Part shown: one piece after another, positions 47,081-54,962 of the stretch
Numbering within the stretch: position 1 is the stretch's first letter
Layout of the letters: every line of letters begins with the position of its first letter
Source: an uncultured Prevotellaceae bacterium
GTDB taxonomy: Bacteria > Bacteroidota > Bacteroidia > Bacteroidales > Bacteroidaceae
DNA: 64,000 nucleotides
Direction: 5' to 3'
NCBI GenBank assembly: GCA_900316445.1
Contig: ONCZ01000030.1
Span: forward strand, 1 to 64,000
Translations under genes and position numbers: made by a program
The notes under the pieces: generated by a model
What the model was told of the DNA's origin: nothing
Database searches by the model: none
The model's input: the letters and a program-made list of their open reading frames with translations, nothing else

Positions 47081-48639
47081 TTCATATTCTTTATTAAGAT
47101 GCCATTTTTGGCAATTGTCAATTGAACACCATAGTTATTACCCAAAAGTTTTCCAAAGTCCATACCTAAAGCACCTCTCAGGCTCCAACCCTTATACTTA
47201 GAAGTATTGGCAAAAGAGTATGAGGCTTCAGCAAGCATGGAAAATGTCTTACGTGGGTCTGAGTAAGGAGTGTCATAGGTGCCAAAACCTTTCAGATAGG
47301 TTCCAAGGAAACGATAATGCAACCCAGGGATAGGATCGCCACTGAATCCGATATGGAATGCATTACTACGATTGTTTTTAACCTCTATCGTCTGATCGGA
47401 ATTATAAAGAGGTGACAGGAAGAGCGGATTACCGATTACCTGTCCCCAATGCTGCCAGCCGGTATAAAGACTGTGGTTATAGAAATTATCCTGTCCGCCT
47501 ATGTGGTCAGAAACGACCTCATCATGGTCATGGTACACAGGGCCACTCTGGTATTTGGAATAGAAATACTCAAACAGAATGTTATTCAGCCATGGGGCAT
47601 CCACAAAACGGATCTCAACGCCCAATTGTATATCTTTCAAGGCATACAGGAAATAACGACGTTTCTTCTTGACATTCCATTCAGGGCCTTCACCATATCC
47701 ATCATAGTCCATGAAGAACATGGAAGAATGGTCTTCAAAGAAATGGTCAGCATAGAAGCTAAAGCCCCATTCATCTGTGTCAAAATTAAAACGTGCCAAC
47801 CAACTGCCTAAGCTGTTTCCTGCACCACCCGTATAATCATCATCCACAGTATCTTTTCCACCAGGTATCAATGCCCGCAGCATACCTTTGATACCTCCCT
47901 CCTGATGAACGACATCATCAGGGGTGCCATCTGAATGGAAACGATAACATGTGCCTCCAAACTGGGTGGCAAACTCTGCTCCCAGCTCTACTGAGAACAA
48001 GACATCTTCAGGATTGCCAATCTTCAGATAACCCGCCTTGGAGTGATAGAGCATGTCTTCGGTATATTTATGCTGTTGATTGGTAAAATCCTTCTGCCAT
48101 TTATCATCGGTAGTCTTTCCGTAGGTGATATGGCCTTTGAAAGCGAGCCATTTCTTTGTATGCGGGACAATCCAATAGTCAGGCAGGGCAAGCCTTACCT
48201 GAGGAATAGGACGGGCGTTGATGCCGAAGGTCTGCGCGCCAGAGCTCAGTTCCTGATTCTTCAGTTCCATGGGATATTCCTTGGCACCGACAGTCAGCGT
48301 TCCCTTGAGCCAGCGTGCCTCCACAAAAGCCTGCTGCACAATAAGTTTACTGGTGAATCCTGCGGCCACTGCCACGTCGAGACCATAGCCGATGCCCCAT
48401 TTCCTGCCATTGTCGAGCGACAAAGGACGTTCGATGGCACCACGCAGATAACCATTCGTATTCTTCAACGAACTGAGACCGTATTTGTTGGAATGGAGCC
48501 ACAGCGGGTTATGGTCGCCACCTGAGACGGTACCCTGAAGCTCTGCTCGATAGGTGAGACTGTCGAACAAAGAACGTTCCTGTGCCTGCGCCTTCAGTAA
48601 CGATCCTATTATTAATAAGGTAGAAAAAACTATTCTCAT
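47077..48639 (-). CDS. Wzi-family capsule assembly protein
   Basis: 520 residues, signal peptide (MRIVFSTLLIIGSLLKAQAQ), then an outer-membrane beta-barrel with aromatic-rich strands (NPLWLHSNKYGLSSL, TLTVGAKEYPMELKNQELSSG). Wzi proteins help hold capsule to the cell surface. On the opposite strand to the capsule genes but directly against their 3' end, so the locus is flanked by its surface-attachment gene. Confidence 0.85.
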   Translation of the reverse strand: MRIVFSTLLIIGSLLKAQAQERSLFDSLTYRAELQGTVSGGDHNPLWLHSNKYGLSSLKNTNGYLRGAIERPLSLDNGRKWGIGYGLDVAVAAGFTSKLIVQQAFVEARWLKGTLTVGAKEYPMELKNQELSSGAQTFGINARPIPQVRLALPDYWIVPHTKKWLAFKGHITYGKTTDDKWQKDFTNQQHKYTEDMLYHSKAGYLKIGNPEDVLFSVELGAEFATQFGGTCYRFHSDGTPDDVVHQEGGIKGMLRALIPGGKDTVDDDYTGGAGNSLGSWLARFNFDTDEWGFSFYADHFFEDHSSMFFMDYDGYGEGPEWNVKKKRRYFLYALKDIQLGVEIRFVDAPWLNNILFEYFYSKYQSGPVYHDHDEVVSDHIGGQDNFYNHSLYTGWQHWGQVIGNPLFLSPLYNSDQTIEVKNNRSNAFHIGFSGDPIPGLHYRFLGTYLKGFGTYDTPYSDPRKTFSMLAEASYSFANTSKYKGWSLRGALGMDFGKLLGNNYGVQLTIAKNGILIKNMK

Positions 48640-48711
48640 ATGCTATATAGCTCTTTGACGGTGCAAAATTACAACAATTATTCCGAATAACCATACAGTT
48701 TAGGGATTTTC

Positions 48712-48766
48712 CCCTACCCGATTAGGGAAAATCCTTTGCGTATGCCCCGTTTTTGTTGTTACTTTG
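48712..48766 (+). promoter_or_regulatory. Promoter with CCCTA/CGATTAGG element
   Basis: CCCTACCCGATTAGGG (48712-48727) is an inverted repeat (CCCTA/TAGGG). TTGCGTA follows at 48736 and a -7-like box TTACTTTG at 48759-48766. Spacing of CGATTAGG to TTGCGTA (17 bp) and of TTGCG to the -7 box (23 bp) equals that before the gene at 10788. Confidence 0.65.
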
Positions 48767-48815
48767 CATCGTGAAAGAGATAAAATGAAGTAAAACCCTT
48801 TAAAACAATACGAGT

Positions 48816-49856
48816 ATGAAGAAGATGATTTGCGCACTGATGATGATGCTGACAGCAACCGTCTCTGCAAACGCAATGAGCTATGAGCAGGCCCGCAACG
48901 AGGCCCTGTTCCTGACCGACAAGATGGCTTATGAGCTGAATCTTACTGACGAACAGTACGAGGCAGCCTATGAGATCAATCTCGACTACCTGATGGGTGT
49001 CACCAGCCGTTACGATGTGTACGGAACCTATTGGGAGCGCCGTAATCTCGATTTGAGCTATATCCTGCTTGACTGGCAGTGGAATGCCTTCCTCGCAGCT
49101 TCTTATTTCTACCGTCCGCTGTACTGGGACGCCGGTTATTGGCACTTCGGCATCTATGCCCGTTACCCGCATCGTGACTACTTCTACTTCGGACGTCCTC
49201 ACTTCTATCACTCCTATCATGGTGCACACGCCTGGCACAGAGTAGGCGGATACGGCTACTATCACGGCCATCGCGAGCACTTCCGTGCCCCACACAGAGA
49301 GCACGTCGGCATGCACGACCGTTGGAACCGCGGAGACTTCCGCAGCAACCGTCACAGCTCAACCCGCATCACAGCAGGTGACAGAGGCCGCATCGGAAGA
49401 GGCTCTATCGAAAGGAGAAATCCTGGTAACAACAGGGGTATCGAGCGCAGAGGTAGCTCCATGGAGCGCCGGAACGGTTCTGCCGGAAGTCTGGAACGTA
49501 GGAGTCCCTCCAGATCTATCGACAGAGGTTCTCGTGGCAATAGCACCTTCAGCAGCCCCAGCCGTAGCGGCATGAGTTCGCACAGAAGCAGCACTTACAG
49601 TGGCAGCTCTCGCGGCAGTGGCTCATTCAGCGGAGATTCACGCAACGGCTCTTACAGTGGCGGTTCACGTAGTGGTGGATTCAGCGGCGGCTCTCGCGGT
49701 GGATTCAGTGGAGGTTCTCATAGCGGTGGTTCACGCAGCGGCGGATTCAGCGGTGGCGGCTCTCGCGGCGGTGGTTCCTTCAGCGGAGGCTCACACGGAG
49801 GTGGTTCTCACGGTGGTGGACATAGCGGTGGCGGCAGAATGGGCGGACACCGATAA
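48816..49856 (+). CDS. Secreted protein with Ser/Gly/Arg-rich tail
   Basis: 346 residues. Signal peptide (KKMICALMMMLTATVSANA), a helical N-terminal domain (SYEQARNEALFLTDKMAYELNLTDEQYEAAYEINLDYL), a segment very rich in Tyr, His and Trp (about 90-160), then low-complexity tails: Arg/Ser/Gly (170-230) and SGGS/GGSRSGGFSGG repeats to the end. No named family recognised. The His/Tyr-rich and Gly-rich make-up suggests a surface or metal-binding/aggregating protein. Has the rare promoter element shared with the lipoprotein gene at 10788. Confidence 0.75.
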   Translation: MKKMICALMMMLTATVSANAMSYEQARNEALFLTDKMAYELNLTDEQYEAAYEINLDYLMGVTSRYDVYGTYWERRNLDLSYILLDWQWNAFLAASYFYRPLYWDAGYWHFGIYARYPHRDYFYFGRPHFYHSYHGAHAWHRVGGYGYYHGHREHFRAPHREHVGMHDRWNRGDFRSNRHSSTRITAGDRGRIGRGSIERRNPGNNRGIERRGSSMERRNGSAGSLERRSPSRSIDRGSRGNSTFSSPSRSGMSSHRSSTYSGSSRGSGSFSGDSRNGSYSGGSRSGGFSGGSRGGFSGGSHSGGSRSGGFSGGGSRGGGSFSGGSHGGGSHGGGHSGGGRMGGHR

Positions 49857-49857
49857 G

Positions 49858-50367
49858 TCAGAGCACCAACTCTCTGACTTCCGCATTCGACATCCTCGAA
49901 ATCTCGCTCATTGACTTCTTATAATAGACAGCCTGGACAGCTTTATTGATAATGCCATGTCCTACGGCCAGCACCTTCTTTCCCGGATAAGTCTTCTTGA
50001 CGTAGGTGATGAATTCGCCAGCCCGGGAAAGAAGGTTTTCTAATGACTCTATATCGTCTGGCCACACCTCGTTTTTCAGACTGGGGATGTATCTTCCCGT
50101 AAAACCGCCCCAGTCACGTTCCCTCAACAATGGCGTCGTGACAACCTCCAGTCCATGGGGCGCAGCAAGGATAGCAGCCGTATCCACAGAGCGTTTCAGG
50201 TCGCTGGCCACAACGACGTCGATCTCACGGTCCTTCCACTGTTCGCTGAGTTCACGGGCCTGGCGCAGACCGTTCTCATTCAGTTCGCCCTGCGTCTGTC
50301 CTTGCATGATCTGGTTGGCATTATCCACCGTCTCTCCGTGCCTTGCGAGATATAATATCGTATCCAT
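49858..50367 (-). CDS. Histidine phosphatase (phosphoglycerate-mutase family)
   Basis: 169 residues. Catalytic motif LARHGETVDN near the N-terminus, second histidine in AVGHG, and DLKRSVDTAAIL. Acts on small phosphorylated metabolites; CobC/PhoE-like, substrate unknown. The ATG at 50367 is preferred over 50373; the -7 box (TAATTTTGC, 50383-50391 minus strand) makes the leader only a few bases. Its stop lies 1 bp from that of the convergent gene. Confidence 0.85.
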   Translation of the reverse strand: MDTILYLARHGETVDNANQIMQGQTQGELNENGLRQARELSEQWKDREIDVVVASDLKRSVDTAAILAAPHGLEVVTTPLLRERDWGGFTGRYIPSLKNEVWPDDIESLENLLSRAGEFITYVKKTYPGKKVLAVGHGIINKAVQAVYYKKSMSEISRMSNAEVRELVL

Positions 50368-50458
50368 ACACATGATTTTGGTGCAAAATTACTGAAATAT
50401 TTGGGATTTCCACAATAATTTTGTATTTTTGCAGCGTAAAATAGAATTTAGACCCATT

Positions 50459-51175
50459 ATGAAGATATTACAAAGTTCATTCTTCCGCGCCATCTGCGCC
50501 ATCGCAGTAGGTATCCTGCTCATCAAGTATCCCGACAATACCGTCACGTGGATTACCGTCGCCATCGGTGTCCTCTTTTTCCTCTCGGGCATCATCTCGC
50601 TGGTGGTGTATATCAACGCCAGGAAGCATATGTCTGAATACAAGATCACCGATGCCGAGGGCAATGTCCTGACAGGCGAGCCCCCCACCTTCCCCATCGT
50701 CGGTGTGGGAAGCATCATCCTCGGCGCCATCCTCGCGCTGACACCCAACATCTTCATTACCGCTCTGATGTATATCATCGGCGGTATGCTCATCCTGGGT
50801 GCCATCAACCAGTATATGAACCTGGTGAATGCCCGAAAGTTCGGTAAAATCAGCTTCGGCTACTGGATATTCCCCTCTGTCATCCTGCTTACAGGCCTTT
50901 ATGTCATCATCCGTCCGATGGATCCTGCAAGCGTCGCCATGCTCATCCTCGGCTGGTGTACATTGCTGTATGGTGTGACGGAGATGATCAACTCCATCAA
51001 GTTCCACTCTGACAGGCGTAAGTTTGCCAAGGCACAGGAAATCCAGCAGGCTGAGGAAGTTAAGGAAACAGAGGAGGTGCAAGTGGTTGAAGAGGTACAA
51101 AATGATGAGGAGGCTGGCGACGCCATCCCTAAGGATCATGAGGCCTACCTCCCCAAATCTACTACTGAGGACTAA
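50459..51175 (+). CDS. DUF308/HdeD-family membrane protein
   Basis: 238 residues from the ATG at 50459; the -7 box TATTTTTGC (50424-50432) overlaps an upstream TTG, excluding it. Six membrane helices in two repeats (FFRAICAIAVGILLIKYPDN; FGYWIFPSVILLTGLYVIIRP), as in the acid-resistance protein HdeD. The C-terminal 45 residues are highly acidic (QQAEEVKETEEVQVVEEVQ). Function in Bacteroidetes unknown. Overlaps the convergent udk by 4 bp. Confidence 0.82.
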   Translation: MKILQSSFFRAICAIAVGILLIKYPDNTVTWITVAIGVLFFLSGIISLVVYINARKHMSEYKITDAEGNVLTGEPPTFPIVGVGSIILGAILALTPNIFITALMYIIGGMLILGAINQYMNLVNARKFGKISFGYWIFPSVILLTGLYVIIRPMDPASVAMLILGWCTLLYGVTEMINSIKFHSDRRKFAKAQEIQQAEEVKETEEVQVVEEVQNDEEAGDAIPKDHEAYLPKSTTED

Positions 51176-51813
51176 TCCTCTATACCCTTCATTTCCTCTC
51201 GTACTTCTTCGGAGAATCCCTGAATATAGGTACGCAGGATGTCGATACCCCGTTTGTTCTCACGTCCCCATGGGATGATGAGGTCGGCAAATTTCTTCGT
51301 GGGTTCGATGAATTGCTCGTGCATGGGTTTCACATCGTTCTCGTAGTGGCTCAGCACCATCTCGACGGTCCTGCCCCTTTCCACCACATCACGACGTATA
51401 TTACGAATCAGACGCACGTCGCTGTCGGTATCCACATAGATCTTCAAGTCCATCATGTCGCGCAGTTTCTTATGGTGCAGCGTCATGATGCCTTCGAGGA
51501 TGATCACGGGCTTCGGATCCACATGGATGGTCTCTGGCAGACGGTTCGAGAGCACATACGAATAGGTAGGCTGTTCGATGGCCTCACCGTTCTTCAGCTT
51601 TTTGATCTGTTCCGTGAGCAACTTCCAGTCGAAAGCGTCAGGATGGTCGAAGTTGATGTCCTTGCGCTCTTCTGCGGTCAGGTCGGTAGTGTCGTTGTAA
51701 TAGGAGTCCAACGGGATGACGGCCGCACAGTGTGGCGGCAGCGCCTTGGCAATACGCTTCACGACGGTGGTCTTGCCAGAACCCGAACCGCCAGCGATTC
51801 CGATGATGATCAT
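51172..51813 (-). CDS. udk: Uridine kinase
   Basis: 213 residues. Phosphorylates uridine and cytidine in pyrimidine salvage. P-loop GIAGGSGSGKTT at 5-16, the base-recognition strand DSYYND, and RNIRRDVVERGRTV near 135-150. A minus-strand -7 box (TAACTTTGT) lies at about 51837-51845. Confidence 0.93.
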   Translation of the reverse strand: MIIIGIAGGSGSGKTTVVKRIAKALPPHCAAVIPLDSYYNDTTDLTAEERKDINFDHPDAFDWKLLTEQIKKLKNGEAIEQPTYSYVLSNRLPETIHVDPKPVIILEGIMTLHHKKLRDMMDLKIYVDTDSDVRLIRNIRRDVVERGRTVEMVLSHYENDVKPMHEQFIEPTKKFADLIIPWGRENKRGIDILRTYIQGFSEEVREEMKGIED

Positions 51814-51927
51814 AGTTATTGTACTTTTAGTGGGTACAAAGTTACAAAAAACATTGAATATGGAACATGGAAGACAGAACTTTTTGTTGTCGATTAGTTA
51901 ATAATCCTTAATTGCGACCACAAAGTA

Positions 51928-51970
51928 CAAAGTTCAAAGACCAAAGTTCAAAAAAAAGCAGTACCTTTGC
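51928..51970 (+). promoter_or_regulatory. rpmE2 promoter region with a short repeat
   Basis: The -7 box TACCTTTGC is at 51962-51970. AAAGTTCAAAG-type repeat units precede it at about 51928-51956. Confidence 0.55.
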
Positions 51971-52019
51971 AGCCCAAAGTGAAAATTTGAACATTTACAT
52001 TATTAATATTAAACTCAAA

Positions 52020-52176
52020 ATGAAAAAAGGTATTCATCCCGAAAACTATCGCCCCGTCGTGTTTAAGGACATGTCCAACGGCGATATGTTCCTATACTGG
52101 TAAGAGCAAGCTCGTCGACACCGCTGGACGTGTTGATAAGTTCATGAGCCGCTACGGTAAGGCTGCCAAGAAATAA
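52020..52176 (+). pseudogene. rpmE2: rpmE2 (type B ribosomal protein L31) with internal deletion
   Basis: 52020 opens MKKGIHPENYRPVVFKDMSN-GDMFL as in type B L31, then reads two foreign codons and stops at 52101-52103. The normal C-terminus (YTGKSKLVDTAGRVDKFMSR-YGKAAKK, stop 52174-52176) resumes at 52093 in a different frame. About 30 residues (roughly 95 bp) of the middle are missing, with a frameshift at the join. Promoter and terminator are intact. Either the gene is broken, with another L31 elsewhere, or the deletion is a sequence or assembly error. Confidence 0.85.
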
Positions 52177-52200
52177 CATACACGACATCGTAAAAAGCTT

Positions 52201-52239
52201 GCGCTTGGGTAGTTGCATATGCCCAAGCGCACTTTTTTT
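52201..52239 (+). terminator. rpmE2 terminator
   Basis: GCGCTTGGG (52201-52209) pairs with CCCAAGCGC (52222-52230), followed by seven T. Confidence 0.9.
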
Positions 52240-52318
52240 GCCCAAATATTTGGTGGAAACGCAGAAAAGTCGTAAATTTGTAGCCAGAACTTAACATATC
52301 ACATATTTTAGACAAAAC

Positions 52319-52870
52319 ATGAGAACAGTTTATGACTTCACTGTCAAAGACAGAAAAGGCAAGGACGTCTCCCTGAAGGAGTACGCCAACGAAGTGTTGC
52401 TGATTGTCAATACGGCAACAAAGTGCGGATTCACGCCGCAATACGATGAGCTGGAGAAGCTCTACGAGAAGTACCACGCCCAGGGCTTCGAGATCCTCGA
52501 CTTCCCCTGCAACCAGTTTGGCCAGCAGGCCCCTGGCACAGACGAGAGCATCCATGAGTTCTGTAAGCTCAACTTCGGCACGGAGTTCCCGCGTTTCAAG
52601 AAGATCAAGGTGAACGGCGACGATGCCGACCCCCTCTACAAGTTCCTGCAAGGGGAGAAGGGTTTTGCCGGCTGGGATATGGAGCACCCCATCGCCCACA
52701 TCCTCGACGACATGCTCTCGAAGGCTGACCCCGACTACAAGGAGAAGGCTGACATCAAGTGGAACTTCACCAAATTCCTCATCAGCAAGAAAGGTCAGGT
52801 CATCGCCCGCTTCGAACCCACGGAGAAGATCGCCAACATCGAAAAGCAGATTGAAGAACTGTTGAAATAA
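52319..52870 (+). CDS. Glutathione-peroxidase family thiol peroxidase
   Basis: 183 residues. Reduces hydrogen or lipid peroxides; in anaerobes the donor is usually thioredoxin. Peroxidatic Cys36 (NTATKCGFT) takes the place of selenocysteine; the Gln (FPCNQFGQQ) and Trp/Asn (KWNFTKFL) of the active-site set are present. The -7 box TAAATTTGT is at about 52273-52281. Single-gene unit with its own terminator. Confidence 0.92.
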   Translation: MRTVYDFTVKDRKGKDVSLKEYANEVLLIVNTATKCGFTPQYDELEKLYEKYHAQGFEILDFPCNQFGQQAPGTDESIHEFCKLNFGTEFPRFKKIKVNGDDADPLYKFLQGEKGFAGWDMEHPIAHILDDMLSKADPDYKEKADIKWNFTKFLISKKGQVIARFEPTEKIANIEKQIEELLK

Positions 52871-52919
52871 AGATTAGTGGTTTCGCGCGTACCTTATTAT
52901 AATAAGTATATAAAATATG

Positions 52920-52950
52920 AAAAGGCTCGTTTCACAACGAGCCTTTTCTT
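52920..52950 (+). terminator. Terminator of the peroxidase gene
   Basis: AAAAGGCTCGT / ACGAGCCTTTT stem with a 6-base loop, then CTTT. Confidence 0.88.
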
Positions 52951-53052
52951 TAAATTACTTAAAAAACTAAATTAATCAACCATAAACCTTAACCATTAAA
53001 ATCTTTATTCTGGTGCAAAGATACTACAAATATCAATACGTGATGTTGACTT

Positions 53053-53120
53053 TGCGTTATTTTATGTTTAAAATGCGTGAATTAACGCATTTTCGACATA
53101 AAATCACGCATTTTAAACAT
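53053..53120. promoter_or_regulatory. Nested inverted repeats, likely operator
   Basis: ATGTTTAAAATGCGTGA (53064-53080) is perfectly repeated in inverse at 53104-53120. TGCGTTATTTTATG (53053-53066) pairs, with one mismatch, with 53097-53110. The core ACGCATTTT occurs at 53085-53093 and 53106-53114 (21 bp apart) and as its complement at 53070-53078. It sits 60-130 bp upstream of the kinase gene's -7 box. Confidence 0.75.
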
Positions 53121-53215
53121 TTTCCAGCCCTAAACAACAACTTTTTTTGAGAAATCTGCAGTTTCTCGATAAAAATGACTATTTTTGCACGGTAGTTTTT
53201 CAACCACTCTAACTC

Positions 53216-54916
53216 ATGACTGCGCGCATATTGTTAGTTTTTGCCGTCCTGGCAATCGTCATCGTCATCAGTCTCGTAGGCAGAAACCTCTACCTGCGTA
53301 GTCTGCGCCTGCGCCGTCGTCTGCAGATGAGTAACATTTTCACCAATATCACCCACGAACTGCTCACGCCGCTCACCGTGATCTCTGCCTCCGTCGACAA
53401 ACTCCGCGACGAAGCGCCCAAACACAGCCACGACTACGACCTCATGCAGCTCAACATCCAGCGTATGGTGCGCCTGCTCCAGCAGATTCTCGAGACAAGC
53501 AAGTCGGAGGCAGGACAGCTCAAGCTGGTGGTCGCACAGGGTGACGTCATGCGCTATATCCGCGAAACCGCCGAGTGTCTCGAGCCCCTTCTGGCGCAAA
53601 AAAAACAGCATTTCACCATCTCCTGCTATCCAGAGAGCATGATGGGCTGGATTGATACCGACAAACTCGACAAGATCATCTACAATCTCCTCTCCAATGC
53701 CGCCAAATACTCCCACGAAGACGGTGAGGTGACGCTGAAGGTACAGACAAACACGACCTTCGACCACATCCGCATCGAGGTGAGCGACACTGGCGACGGC
53801 ATCCCGCCAGAGAAGATGAAGAACCTCTTCCACCGATTCCACGACGGTGAATACCGTAAACACCGTACCATCGGCACGGGCCTCGGACTCTACCTCACCC
53901 ACGACCTCGTCTACCTGCACCACGGCACCATCCGCTGCGAAAGCGAGGTGGGAAAGGGCACCACCTTCACCGTCGAACTGCCCATCAACAAGGAGTCTTT
54001 CGCCCCTGACCAGATTGACGAGACGCGCACCATCGACTTCAATATCCCCAAAAACGCCATCATCGACGTCCAGGCACTCACGCCCGATGTCTATATCGAA
54101 GAAAACGACCCGCAGGACCATCCCGACGAGGATATCTACCGTCTGCTCATCGTCGAAGACAATGCTGAACTCCTTATGCTCATGCGACAGTTGTTGAAGT
54201 CGTCATACTGCGTCTATGCCGCCAAGAACGGTCGCGAGGCCCTCGACATCATCCATCAGAAAGAGCTCGACCTCATCATCTCCGACGTGATGATGCCCGA
54301 GATGGACGGTTACGAGCTCACGAAGGCCGTCAAAAGCGATCCCAACTACAGCCATCTGCCCATCATCCTCCTCACCGCTAAGACGCAGGAGGAAGACGAA
54401 CAGGAGGCTCTGCTCCTCGGTGCCGACGAGTATCTCACGAAGCCCTTCCGCCTCAAAGACCTCAAATTGCGCATCGACAACATCATCGAGAACCGCAAGC
54501 GCATCCAGGCCGAATACCATCAGGAGACCGCTGACGATGCCCGTCGTATCGTCACCGCTCCAAATACGCTGGACGAGGAGTTCCTCAGCCGCGTCCTCGA
54601 ATGTATCTACTCCCACCTCGACGACGACACCTACGACCGCGAGGCCCTCGCAGCCGATATGGGTGCTAGTCCGTCGACCATCTACAATAAACTGCGCTCC
54701 ATCACGGGTCTGAACGTCTCTGGCCTCATCCGCGACGTCCGTCTGAAAGAAGCCCATCGCCTCGCACAGACCGACCCCACCCTGCGCGTCAGCGACCTTG
54801 CCTATAAGGTAGGATTCCGTGATCCACGCTACTTCTCCACCTGTTTCAAAAAACAGTTCGGCGTACAGCCCAAGGAGTTCATGGAGAGCCTTTATCAGGT
54901 GAAAAGTGAAGAGTGA
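53216..54916 (+). CDS. Hybrid two-component regulator without periplasmic sensor
   Basis: 566 residues. One membrane helix (5-21), a HisKA domain with His47 (NITHELLTPL), HATPase (NLLSNAAKYSHEDG, GTGLGLYLTHDLVYLH), a receiver domain (LLIVEDNAELL, ISDVMMPEMDG, LTAKT, KPF; about 308-425) and a C-terminal AraC helix-turn-helix (about 465-560). This is the HTCS design of Bacteroidetes, but the long N-terminal ligand-binding beta-propeller is missing; only the helix remains. The last codons (YQVKSEE) come from a short GTGAAAAGTGAAGAG repeat. Signal and targets unknown; the inverted repeats upstream suggest self-control. Confidence 0.9.
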   Translation: MTARILLVFAVLAIVIVISLVGRNLYLRSLRLRRRLQMSNIFTNITHELLTPLTVISASVDKLRDEAPKHSHDYDLMQLNIQRMVRLLQQILETSKSEAGQLKLVVAQGDVMRYIRETAECLEPLLAQKKQHFTISCYPESMMGWIDTDKLDKIIYNLLSNAAKYSHEDGEVTLKVQTNTTFDHIRIEVSDTGDGIPPEKMKNLFHRFHDGEYRKHRTIGTGLGLYLTHDLVYLHHGTIRCESEVGKGTTFTVELPINKESFAPDQIDETRTIDFNIPKNAIIDVQALTPDVYIEENDPQDHPDEDIYRLLIVEDNAELLMLMRQLLKSSYCVYAAKNGREALDIIHQKELDLIISDVMMPEMDGYELTKAVKSDPNYSHLPIILLTAKTQEEDEQEALLLGADEYLTKPFRLKDLKLRIDNIIENRKRIQAEYHQETADDARRIVTAPNTLDEEFLSRVLECIYSHLDDDTYDREALAADMGASPSTIYNKLRSITGLNVSGLIRDVRLKEAHRLAQTDPTLRVSDLAYKVGFRDPRYFSTCFKKQFGVQPKEFMESLYQVKSEE

Positions 54917-54935
54917 AAAGTGAAGAATTAAGAGA
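54898..54935 (+). repeat. GTGAAAAGTGAAGAG repeat at a gene end
   Basis: Tandem GTGAAAAGTGAAGAGTGAAA units overlap the last codons and the stop of the hybrid kinase gene, as at the ends of rlmN and the ThiS-like gene. Confidence 0.65.
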
Positions 54936-54962
54936 TATATAACAAATTTAACACAAAGAATT

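Larger units (their letters stand above)
52871..53215. other. Gap between peroxidase and hybrid kinase genes
   Basis: Holds the peroxidase terminator (52920-52950), a cluster of inverted repeats (53053-53120) and a -7 box TATTTTTGC at 53180-53188, 28 bp before the kinase ATG. No ORF of note. Confidence 0.6.
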
